From Chloroflexota bacterium (GTDB lineage: Bacteria > Chloroflexota > Anaerolineae > Anaerolineales > Anaerolineaceae), in the NCBI GenBank assembly GCA_021848775.1, contig JAJZTR010000006.1, positions 1-33,105 on the forward strand: a stretch of DNA of 33,105 nucleotides. Reading direction: 5' to 3'. A program made the translations under genes and the position numbers. This document shows, piece by piece, positions 8,295 to 14,522 of this stretch; position 1 is the first letter of the stretch, and each line of letters begins with the position of its first letter. The notes beneath the pieces were generated by a model. That model saw nothing but the letters and a program-made list of their open reading frames with translations, was not told where the DNA came from and did not search any database.

Positions 8295-8852
8295 TTATCT
8301 CCCGTCCAACTGCCGCCGCAGAGCAGCCAGAGCGCGGTATTGTAAAACTTTAACGGCATTAATCGATTTGCCCATCACCTGAGCGGTTTCTTCCAATGAG
8401 AGCTCTTGCGAAAATCGCAGTGCGATCACGTGCTGTTGATCCAGTGTCAAATTGAGCATTGCATGACGCACTTCCTGTTTTGTAAAGGCCGCGTCAACTT
8501 CGTGTTCGGGGCTGTGAGGATCCGCTATATCGGTGTGATGGTCAAGGTCCTCATCCCGGCGGCGGTACTTTTTTCGATAAAAATCCATTACAAGGTGATT
8601 CGCTGTCCCGAACAACCAGCCGCGAGCAGATTGAACCGTCTGTTTGTTCTTCAGCACAACCAGGAAACGCAAGAACACTTCCGACGAAATGTCTTCGCAA
8701 ACCTGTTGATCACCTACCCGGTAACAAACGTACCGGTAGACCTGCGGGTAAAGCTGGTCATGAAGGGCAGCAAGCGCCTGCGGGTCAAATTGGTGGGCAC
8801 GTGTCAGCAGTACGGCTGTTTCCAATTCCGTGGACATTTCGGGTGATTGCAT
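8295..8852 (-). CDS. ECF-type RNA polymerase sigma factor
   Basis: Alternative sigma factor of about 185 residues that would direct RNA polymerase to an envelope-related regulon. Region 2 is visible as LYPQVYRYVCYRVGDQQVCEDISSEVF with the downstream ARGWLFGTANHLVMDFYR segment. Region 4 is LTLDQQHVIALRFSQELSLEETAQVMGKS with the recognition helix INAVKVLQYRALAALRRQL. The track ORF begins at 8939, but MQSPEMSTELE at 8852 (or the Met at 8837) is preferred. A promoter ends 10 bases before 8852, so the longer ORF would begin upstream of its own transcript. No Shine-Dalgarno sequence precedes 8852, suggesting near-leaderless translation. It is followed by its DUF5667 partner. Confidence 0.9.
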   Translation of the reverse strand: MQSPEMSTELETAVLLTRAHQFDPQALAALHDQLYPQVYRYVCYRVGDQQVCEDISSEVFLRFLVVLKNKQTVQSARGWLFGTANHLVMDFYRKKYRRRDEDLDHHTDIADPHSPEHEVDAAFTKQEVRHAMLNLTLDQQHVIALRFSQELSLEETAQVMGKSINAVKVLQYRALAALRRQLDGR

Positions 8853-8862
8853 CAATGGTTTA

Positions 8863-8890
8863 AGTATAACCGATGAAATTTCATCGCCAA
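8863..8890 (-). promoter_or_regulatory. Promoter of the sigma factor with a 16-bp palindrome in the spacer
   Basis: On the minus strand TTGGCG (8890-8885) and TATACT (8868-8863) are 16 bases apart. Nearly the whole spacer is the perfect 16-bp palindrome CGATGAAATTTCATCG (8871-8886). A dimeric regulator bound there would block the promoter. The expected start of transcription is at or a few bases before the ATG at 8852. Confidence 0.55.
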
Positions 8891-9009
8891 CTATACATCC
8901 ACCCTTGGGAAATGTGCGACGGTTCAATGAGGCCGGCAAAATGCGCCGGCCCCATTAATCTTGGCTTCACAATCTTACGAAATCATTTTAAGGTTCTTTT
9001 TTGGCTGTC

Positions 9010-9037
9010 CGGCTAAAACTTGTGAGTTTTAAAGCCG
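9010..9037 (-). terminator. Hairpin after the Asp/His-tail protein gene
   Basis: CGGCT-AAAACT pairs with AGTTTT-AGCCG around TGTG, with a two-base AA bulge. It starts 8 bases past the stop of the minus-strand gene. In that direction an A-run rather than a T-run follows, so it is not a classical intrinsic terminator; on the plus strand a T6 run follows. Confidence 0.4.
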
Positions 9038-9044
9038 TCGTTTT

Positions 9045-10235
9045 TTAGTCGTCACCATCGTGGTCGTTATCTTCGTTGTCATCGTCGTCATAACCACCAT
9101 GACCATTGTCTTGATCATCATCATGGTGATCATCATGGTCATCATCATGGTCATCGTCATGATCATCATACTGACCGTCGTTCTGATCATCATACTGATC
9201 GTCGTCCTGATCATCATCTCGATCATCGTCGACGTCATCGTCATGATCTTCAAGTTCAATTTCATGCGCCAAATAGGTGCCATCATTTTGAACGAATGCT
9301 TCGATCTTAACCACGTCACCTACGACCGGGCTGCCTTCGATTTTTGTCGAGGTATCAATAATGAAGCTCATCCCGCCAATTACCCACAGGGTATCCGAGA
9401 TGGATTCAACCTGACCGGTGAATTTAAACTCCTCATCATCGTCATCATCTTTGTCATCCTCAGATTCCTTGGAGGGATCGACCGCAAGTTTGATCTCATG
9501 GGCCAGGTAGGTGCCATCAGCGTTGAGGAGACCCTCTACTTTTACCAGGTCGCCAACAGCCAGCATGCCTTTGATTTCAGTGGTCGCATCCGTATTGACG
9601 GTTTTTCCACTGATCACCAAAACACTGCCGGTGATGGAATCAATTGTGCCAAAGAATTCAATCTTTGTGCCGCCGGGTGCTGAAATATCGCCTTTGAGCT
9701 GGATTTTTTCAGCCACCATCATTCCAGCTTCAATGTAACCTTCGACTTCAACCAGCGAGCCGACAGCGATTCCTGAATCGATCATCGCCATATCGACGCT
9801 GACCTGTTCGCCTGATACAGTCCACTGGCTGGCATCCATGGCTTCAACGATTCCATAGAACTCGAACTTTGAAGCGGAAACCATCGAATCCATTTTTTCG
9901 ATTTTCAGCGCGTAGCGGGTTAAATCAGGCAGAAGCATCGCTTTCACCTTCACGCTGTCGCCAACTGCGGGTGTACCACTGGTGTCCGTCAGTGTGTCAT
10001 ACCGAAAGTCAATGCCGCTCACGGTATAGGTGTCCGCCTGGACGGATTCCACCACACCCTTGAATTCAATCACACCAAGCTCAGGAGCATCGACTTTCTC
10101 CAGCCCGGGAATGTAGGACATAGGGTTTGAGAAAGCTGCCTGGGCTTTTTTCGCTGTGTAACCGGAGAAAGCCATTACGGCTGCCACAGCAATCAGCGAA
10201 GCTGTCATGATTAATAAAAATTTTCCGCGTTTCAT
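9045..10235 (-). CDS. Secreted DUF5666-repeat protein with a long Asp/His-rich C-terminal tail
   Basis: Exported 396-residue protein of unknown function. A signal peptide (about 1-33, ending near KKAQAAF) is followed by four repeats of about 70 residues. Each opens with a variant of EFxGxVESI and contains VGDxVKVEG and an AxxIxL ending: EFKGVVESV, EFYGIVEAM, EFFGTIDSI and KFTGQVESI. These match the small beta-barrel pattern of DUF5666. Repeats 3 and 4 are separated by an acidic linker (ESEDDKDDDDDEE). The last ~70 residues are almost only Asp and His with some Gln, Asn and Gly, a strong candidate for binding Ca2+ or transition metals outside the cell. AAGGAG lies 6 bases before the ATG. It sits upstream of, and on the same strand as, the sigma/DUF5667 pair, whose product also has DUF5666-like parts. 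Confidence 0.85.
   Translation of the reverse strand: MKRGKFLLIMTASLIAVAAVMAFSGYTAKKAQAAFSNPMSYIPGLEKVDAPELGVIEFKGVVESVQADTYTVSGIDFRYDTLTDTSGTPAVGDSVKVKAMLLPDLTRYALKIEKMDSMVSASKFEFYGIVEAMDASQWTVSGEQVSVDMAMIDSGIAVGSLVEVEGYIEAGMMVAEKIQLKGDISAPGGTKIEFFGTIDSITGSVLVISGKTVNTDATTEIKGMLAVGDLVKVEGLLNADGTYLAHEIKLAVDPSKESEDDKDDDDDEEFKFTGQVESISDTLWVIGGMSFIIDTSTKIEGSPVVGDVVKIEAFVQNDGTYLAHEIELEDHDDDVDDDRDDDQDDDQYDDQNDGQYDDHDDDHDDDHDDHHDDDQDNGHGGYDDDDNEDNDHDGDD
9048..9260 (-). repeat. Low-complexity GAT/GAC/CAT codon tract encoding the Asp/His tail
   Basis: On the plus strand this reads as degenerate ATCATC/GTCATC trinucleotide units. It is simple-sequence DNA prone to length change by slippage, always in multiples of three. 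Its antisense is an open Ile/Val-rich frame in the track, an artefact of the repeat. Confidence 0.8.
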
Positions 10236-10420
10236 TCAAATCTCCTTAAATATCGTTAATTTTAAAAGTAAATGTTCATTGATATAGTCGCTCTACTTGC
10301 CCGGAAGTTACAGAAACGACTCGCTGAAGAACCATTTTGCCTGAATAATGACCTGTTTTCTGGATATCCAACCAAATTTTTTAATGAATTGTAAAAAATT
10401 TGTGGCAAAATAAATTAACC

Positions 10421-10987
10421 ATGAAACTTCAATCAGACTCACCCCCTAGGGGGAACTTGTGGATATTAACGGGCCCGCGCGGCTCCGGAAAAACGACCCT
10501 CTGCCTGCGGCTGGCCGCTGAAGCACGCGCACTCGACTGGGATGTGGCTGGTGTGGTCTCCCCGGCAGCGTTCGACGGCCCGGACAAAACCGCTATCGAG
10601 GTCATGGATTTGCGCAGCGGTGAAAGCCGCCGGTTCGCCCGCCGTCCCGTGAATTCCGAGGCCAATCCTTCAAACCACACCGGCTGGGTATTCGACCAAA
10701 TGGTCCTGGTTTGGGGCAATGAGGTGCTGGCGAACGCGGTCCCCTGCGATATGCTGATTGTGGACGAAATGGGGCCGTTGGAATTCGAGGCCGGGCGCGG
10801 CTGGAGTGCAGGCCTGGCTGCGGTCGATTCGCGGTCTTACCGCGTCAGTTTGGTCACCATCCGCCCGGAGCTGCTGGCGGTCGCCCGCCAAAGGTGGCCG
10901 TTCGCCGGAGTGGTGGATATGGCTTCACCGGATAGTTTTCTTGAGCCCATGGAAGGGCAGACCGCGCGAAAACCCGGAGAGGATTGA
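10421..10987 (+). CDS. THEP1-like nucleoside-triphosphatase
   Basis: P-loop NTPase of 188 residues, the usual size for the THEP1/NTPase_1 family, which hydrolyses nucleoside triphosphates in vitro and whose cellular role is unclear. Walker A is GPRGSGKTT near residues 18-26. Walker B is LIVDEMGPLE near residue 115, the family hallmark DE-GPLE. The ATG at 10421 is preferred over the GTG at 10400 because family members begin only a few residues before the P-loop strand. No Shine-Dalgarno sequence is visible; an AT-rich stretch lies immediately upstream, so a leaderless transcript is possible. It is divergent from the DUF5666 protein gene and its stop codon lies inside the left arm of a large inverted repeat. 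Confidence 0.88.
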   Translation: MKLQSDSPPRGNLWILTGPRGSGKTTLCLRLAAEARALDWDVAGVVSPAAFDGPDKTAIEVMDLRSGESRRFARRPVNSEANPSNHTGWVFDQMVLVWGNEVLANAVPCDMLIVDEMGPLEFEAGRGWSAGLAAVDSRSYRVSLVTIRPELLAVARQRWPFAGVVDMASPDSFLEPMEGQTARKPGED

Positions 10988-11080
10988 TCTGAGGGGCAGG
11001 ACTTTTCACCCTTGAACAGGTAGAGGCGTCCGGATGGACGCCTCTACGAACCTTTCACAGATCATCCCTCTCAGATCAAT
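10983..11080. repeat. Nested inverted repeat (outer 11-bp arms, inner 12-bp hairpin) between convergent genes
   Basis: Outer arms ATTGATCTGAG (10983-10993) and CTCAGATCAAT (11070-11080) are exact, extended by about three more pairs including one G-T. Inside is a perfect 12-bp stem, GTAGAGGCGTCC (11020-11031) and GGACGCCTCTAC (11036-11047), with loop GGAT. The right arm is followed by TTATTTTATTT. It may act as a bidirectional terminator. The inner hairpin resembles dispersed GTAGGGGCG-type palindromes found in many genomes, so a mobile or REP-like origin is also possible. Confidence 0.75.
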
Positions 11081-11085
11081 TTATT

Positions 11086-12099
11086 TTATTTGAGTTCCTG
11101 AAAGCCTTTGCCGAAAATATCGCGTGCCGGGTTGACGATCACAAAAGCATTCGGGTCGGTGTGCTGGACAATGGACTTCAGCTCAGCAATTTCGGTGACG
11201 GTGACCGCCACCATGAGAATGGAATGCTCCTTATTGGTGTATAAACCTGTCCCCGACAGAGCGGTCACCCCGCGGGCCATGCGGGCTAGAATGGTTTTGC
11301 CAACTTCATTGGGTTGGTCGGTGATTATCCAGACCAACAACTGGCGGCGTTTGCGCAGGCCAGGAATACGCTTCTTCAGCGGAGTGGTGTCTCCCTCCAC
11401 GTCCATAAAATCGAACTTCGGCAGCACCTCGCCGCTGGTCTGGCTCAACCGAATGGTGAATAGTGCCAACAGCACCATAAATGTAGTGAAAATAATTCCC
11501 GCCAGAAAAACCGTCATTCCTGGTATGGAACCGACATCGGCGCGTTGAATAAACTCTTCCCATGAAATCACTGGTGTCGGGTGAATATAAATTTTCAAAA
11601 TCCAGGAGAGCCCCAGAATAAGATATATGAAAAAATAGTTCCGCCGCAGCCTGCGGCCGATTGCTTCCAGCATTGAAATCGGGAATTCCGGGTTAAGCAG
11701 TGAGTCAGCCAGGCTTTCAGCCCACTCAGCATGAGGGGAAAACGGCGGCACCAGCATGGCAGCAAAGAAGTCGGTTTCCACCAGCCGGGCGCGCAGGCTC
11801 CATAATTCATAGTAGCGGTAGCGGCGGGCCTCGATCCATAAGAACAAAGTCACCAGCAGAGCAGTCAGGATGATCGCCCCAAAGTGATTGTCAGGGCTGG
11901 CCAGCGCGAAAGAAAGCGCCGCGCCTGTGGAGATAACCGCCCAGTTGGTGGTTGCATCCAGGCGATTGCGCCAGACGTTGCTGCGCGTAATTTCGGCGCG
12001 GTAGTAATGCACCATGGCAGTGGTGAATTCAGAGGGTCGCAGTTCGTACCCACGGAACTTCCAGACGGGTTCCTTCGGCGGTTCATTGGGTAAGGTCAT
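11086..12099 (-). CDS. DUF2270 membrane protein fused to a C-terminal DUF2179 domain
   Basis: Membrane protein of about 337 residues, function unknown. The start at 12099 (MTLPNEPPKEPVWKFRG) is chosen because GGGAGG lies 7 bases upstream, whereas the longer track ORF would run back into the methyltransferase gene. The DUF2270 part (about 15-230) has the FTTAMVHYYRAEITRSNVWRNRLD segment and four hydrophobic helices in two pairs, with IEARRYRYYELWSLRARLVE between them. The C-terminal ~90 residues (RGVTALSGTGLYTNKEHSILMVAVTVTEIAELK... NPARDIFGKGF) match the pattern of DUF2179, the soluble domain at the end of YitT-like membrane proteins, thought to bind small ligands. It follows the methyltransferase by 20 bases. 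Confidence 0.85.
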   Translation of the reverse strand: MTLPNEPPKEPVWKFRGYELRPSEFTTAMVHYYRAEITRSNVWRNRLDATTNWAVISTGAALSFALASPDNHFGAIILTALLVTLFLWIEARRYRYYELWSLRARLVETDFFAAMLVPPFSPHAEWAESLADSLLNPEFPISMLEAIGRRLRRNYFFIYLILGLSWILKIYIHPTPVISWEEFIQRADVGSIPGMTVFLAGIIFTTFMVLLALFTIRLSQTSGEVLPKFDFMDVEGDTTPLKKRIPGLRKRRQLLVWIITDQPNEVGKTILARMARGVTALSGTGLYTNKEHSILMVAVTVTEIAELKSIVQHTDPNAFVIVNPARDIFGKGFQELK

Positions 12100-12119
12100 C
12101 GGTACACCTCCCTTAAATC

Positions 12120-12701
12120 CTAATTTTTCACCACGGATGGTTTTTCGACCACCACCCACACGGTATGATCCATGTGGTAAATACTGACCTTCGCGCCAAG
12201 TTGATGGAACATCGCGGCTATTTGCTCATCCCGCAAAAAATGACTGCGCATGAGCAACAGCTTTTCACCCAGCGCGATTAATTTGACGTAGAAAGTACGA
12301 ATATCCGGCTCTTCCACCACCAACCGGCCGCCAGGCGTTAACGCCCGGTACAACTCGCGGGCGGTAGCGGATTGGTCGTGTACATGATGAAATGCGTCCA
12401 CCATGACAATTCTGGGGAACGTGCCGTCCTTAAAAGGCAGCAGTTCGGCGCGGGATTGTGCCGGTATCAGTCCATCCTTCTGCGCGGATTGCAGCAGCAT
12501 CTTATAGGAGATATCCTGGATGACCACGCACGCTCCCGCTGCGCTCAAAACCTGCGCAACGCGTCCGGTCCCTCCCGCAACATCCAACAGCAGGTTCGCA
12601 TTTTCAGGGCTCACCAGATCCAGAAATTCCCTGGCTGGGGCTGCATGAAACAAACGCTCATAATAGGGCGCTAAAAAATCGAAATGGTCGAAACCAGTCA
12701 T
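12120..12701 (-). CDS. Class I SAM-dependent methyltransferase (UbiE-like)
   Basis: Rossmann-fold methyltransferase of 193 residues. Motif I is LLDVAGGTGRVAQVL (about 37-51) and the acidic motif II residue is in VVIQDIS. Motif post-I/IV is IVMVDAFHHVHD, as in UbiE/COQ5-like enzymes, and LTPGGRLVVEEPD follows. The substrate cannot be told from sequence; quinone, lipid and small-molecule targets are all possible. A promoter-like TGGTAGAAT ends 7 bases before the ATG and no Shine-Dalgarno sequence is present, so the mRNA is probably leaderless. It leads a two-gene operon with the DUF2270-DUF2179 gene. Confidence 0.88.
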   Translation of the reverse strand: MTGFDHFDFLAPYYERLFHAAPAREFLDLVSPENANLLLDVAGGTGRVAQVLSAAGACVVIQDISYKMLLQSAQKDGLIPAQSRAELLPFKDGTFPRIVMVDAFHHVHDQSATARELYRALTPGGRLVVEEPDIRTFYVKLIALGEKLLLMRSHFLRDEQIAAMFHQLGAKVSIYHMDHTVWVVVEKPSVVKN

Positions 12702-12708
12702 GCTTTTT

Positions 12709-12717
12709 ATTCTACCA
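12709..12717 (-). promoter_or_regulatory. Extended -10 element for the methyltransferase operon
   Basis: On the minus strand TGG precedes TAGAAT, followed by 7 bases and the ATG at 12701. Transcription should therefore start at or next to the start codon. Confidence 0.45.
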
Positions 12718-12760
12718 GCATTGTGAAACAGGGGGCGTGAAGACCCAGTTCGTTCTTAAC

Positions 12761-12788
12761 TTGACAAAGTCTATCTAATTACTATAAT
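12761..12788 (+). promoter_or_regulatory. Near-perfect sigma-70 promoter of the DtxR-MCO-ZIP operon
   Basis: TTGACA (12761-12766) and TATAAT (12783-12788), both consensus, are 16 bases apart. This is the strongest-looking promoter in the window. Such strength with overlapping half-sites suggests that expression is limited by repression. Confidence 0.8.
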
Positions 12789-12804
12789 ATTAGCATACCC
12801 TAAT
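12775..12804 (+). promoter_or_regulatory. Putative DtxR/MntR operator: three CTAAT/ATTAG half-sites over the -10 and start site
   Basis: CTAAT (12775-12779), ATTAG (12789-12793) and CTAAT (12800-12804) alternate in orientation. They give CTAAT-N9-ATTAG across the -10 and ATTAG-N6-CTAAT across the expected transcript start. TTAG/CTAA-type inverted repeats are the core of known DtxR/IdeR boxes. The regulator gene begins 14 bases downstream, so autoregulation is likely. Confidence 0.55.
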
Positions 12805-12818
12805 TAAGGATTTAGTGT

Positions 12819-13490
12819 ATGTTAACTTCTTCGGTTGAAAATTACCTTAAGACCATCTACAGCCTGCAGCAGGAAACGGGTTGGGCTAGTACTTCCGCCA
12901 TCGCCGAAATTATGGAGGTTGCCAATCCATCGGTGACCATGATGCTCAAACGCATGGCAGCCATGGACCCGGCGCTGATCACGTATGTCCCCTATGAGGG
13001 TGCCAAACTGACACCCGGCGGCGAAAGACAGGCGCTGGATGTGATCCGGGTGCACCGCCTGATGGAAACTTTTCTGGTGAAGGCGCTGGGTTACACCTGG
13101 GATGAAGTCCATGAAGATGCCGAACGCTTGGAACATGCCAGCTCGCCGCGGCTGATCGAGCGGATGGCTTCATTTCTCGGCGACCCAGCGCGCGACCCGC
13201 ACGGCGAAGACATCCCCGACCGCAACGGCAAACTGCCGCAGCGCAGCGAAACACCTTTGACCCAGCTCGACCCGGGTCAAAGCGGGCGGATTGTCCGTGT
13301 CGCTGCTGACAAACCCGACATCCTGCGGTATCTGGACGAAATTGGCCTGACCTTGGATGTCACGGTCGAAGTATTGGAAAAAGCGCCTTTCTCCGGGCCT
13401 GTCACCATCAAAAACCCCCAACCGGGCAGCGCTGCCCGCGCCCTTGGCCGCGAGGTAACCAACCGAATCTACGTCGAAGCCTCTGATTAA
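12819..13490 (+). CDS. DtxR/MntR-family metal-dependent transcriptional regulator
   Basis: Cytoplasmic metal-sensing repressor of 223 residues. The N-terminal winged helix (VENYLKTIYSLQQETGWASTSAIAEIMEVANPSVTMMLKRM) is followed by the metal-binding and dimerisation helices (VIRVHRLMETFLVKALGYTWDEVHEDAERLEH). That region contains the His, Glu and Asp positions typical of DtxR/MntR. The C-terminal ~80 residues (LTQLDPGQSGRIVRVAADKPDILRYLDEIGL) form an FeoA/SH3-like domain, as in IdeR and DtxR but not in short MntR. AAGGA lies 8 bases before the ATG. It leads an operon with the multicopper oxidase and ZIP genes, which are probably its targets. Fe2+ or Mn2+ is the expected co-repressor; the sequence does not decide which. 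Confidence 0.93.
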   Translation: MLTSSVENYLKTIYSLQQETGWASTSAIAEIMEVANPSVTMMLKRMAAMDPALITYVPYEGAKLTPGGERQALDVIRVHRLMETFLVKALGYTWDEVHEDAERLEHASSPRLIERMASFLGDPARDPHGEDIPDRNGKLPQRSETPLTQLDPGQSGRIVRVAADKPDILRYLDEIGLTLDVTVEVLEKAPFSGPVTIKNPQPGSAARALGREVTNRIYVEASD

Positions 13491-13508
13491 CGGTAACAGG
13501 AGGAATCT

Positions 13509-14513
13509 ATGATTTCCAGAAGGAATTTTATTAAATCGCTAGGTGTGACCCTCGGACTGGTAGGTGCAGCCAGCCTGCTGCCCCATCCGGCTACCAGCGC
13601 GCATGACACGAGTCGCGCGTCAATGGGTATGGATCAGCCGGGCGGTCATGCCGATTTGAGCGGCACTGTAGGTGAAACCGATTTGTCGTTGTTCGACCCG
13701 AGCGCCTTCATGACCCGGTTCGATATGGGCACGGTCAGCCAGACCAGCAGCGGGCGTACCCTGCGCGAGTATGCCGTCACGGCGCTTGATCAGGAAATCG
13801 AAATTGCTCCCGGGGTGTGGTTCCCGGCCTGGACCTACAACGGCCAGGTACCCGGTCCCACGTTTCGCTGCACTGAAGGGGATCTGCTGCGATTTCATTT
13901 CAGCAACGGCTCCACCCACCCGCACACCATCCATTTCCACGGTAATCACCCGCCGGGCATGGACGGGGTGTCGCCGATCATTAATCCCGGTGAGAGTTTC
14001 ACCTATGAGTTCGAAGCGCGCCCCTTTGGGCTGCACCTGTATCACTGTCATGTGATGCCATTAAAAAAACATATTCACCGCGGGCTTTACGGCACCTTCA
14101 TCATCGATCCCCCTGGCGGGCGGTCGCCGGCGCACGAACTGGTGATGGTGATGAACGCCTTCGACACCAACTTCGACAACGAAAACGAGGTATATGCCGT
14201 CAACACGGTGGCATTCCATTACTCGCGGCATCCGGTTCAGGTGCGGGTTGGCGAACTCATCCGGGTGTACCTCACCAACCTGACCGAGTTTGATCTGATC
14301 AATTCATTTCACCTGCACGCCGCCATGTTCCGGTTGTTCCGCACCGGCACCAACCTCGAAAACTACGAGTTGACCGATAACGTCATCATGGGGCAGGGCG
14401 AACGCCACATCCTTGAATTCACCCTGGATTACCCCGGACAGTATATGTTCCATGCCCACCAGTCGGAATTTGCCGAGCTGGGGTGGATGGGGTTGTTCGA
14501 GGCGGTGGCGTAG
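13509..14513 (+). CDS. Tat-exported two-domain multicopper oxidase
   Basis: Extracytoplasmic copper oxidase of 334 residues, likely a metal oxidase given its neighbours. SRRNFIKSLG followed by a hydrophobic stretch is a twin-arginine signal. Domain 1 carries HTIHFHG (about 139-145) and HLYHCHVMPLKKHIHRGL (about 176-193). Domain 2 carries FHLHAAMF (about 267-274) and MFHAHQSEF (about 313-321). Together these supply four HxH pairs, the full eight His for a trinuclear cluster between subunits. Only domain 1 has the type 1 Cys (C180), as in type C two-domain enzymes; the domain 2 equivalent is Ala316. By alignment with nitrite reductases the axial type 1 position is Leu193 rather than Met. AGGAGG precedes the ATG, 18 bases after the regulator stop. 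A nitrite reductase is less likely because the HCH pattern is laccase-like. Confidence 0.9.
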   Translation: MISRRNFIKSLGVTLGLVGAASLLPHPATSAHDTSRASMGMDQPGGHADLSGTVGETDLSLFDPSAFMTRFDMGTVSQTSSGRTLREYAVTALDQEIEIAPGVWFPAWTYNGQVPGPTFRCTEGDLLRFHFSNGSTHPHTIHFHGNHPPGMDGVSPIINPGESFTYEFEARPFGLHLYHCHVMPLKKHIHRGLYGTFIIDPPGGRSPAHELVMVMNAFDTNFDNENEVYAVNTVAFHYSRHPVQVRVGELIRVYLTNLTEFDLINSFHLHAAMFRLFRTGTNLENYELTDNVIMGQGERHILEFTLDYPGQYMFHAHQSEFAELGWMGLFEAVA

Positions 14514-14522
14514 GAGAAACCC

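Noticed and set aside
9060-9240. Regular ATCATC-like repeats as a possible CRISPR array
   Set aside because: The repeats are degenerate trinucleotides without unique spacers and sit inside a coding region.
9060-9683. 207-codon plus-strand ORF beginning MVVIFVVIVVITT, looking like a membrane protein
   Set aside because: It is antisense to the Asp/His repeat tail, whose ATC/GTC complement automatically reads as Ile and Val.
11020-11047. Insertion sequence end
   Set aside because: No transposase gene or target duplication is present; only the nested palindrome is seen.
13509-14513. Copper nitrite reductase (NirK) as the identity of the copper protein
   Set aside because: The HCH motif and the full set of eight trinuclear His fit a two-domain laccase-like oxidase; NirK has HCA-type spacing and lacks a trinuclear cluster.
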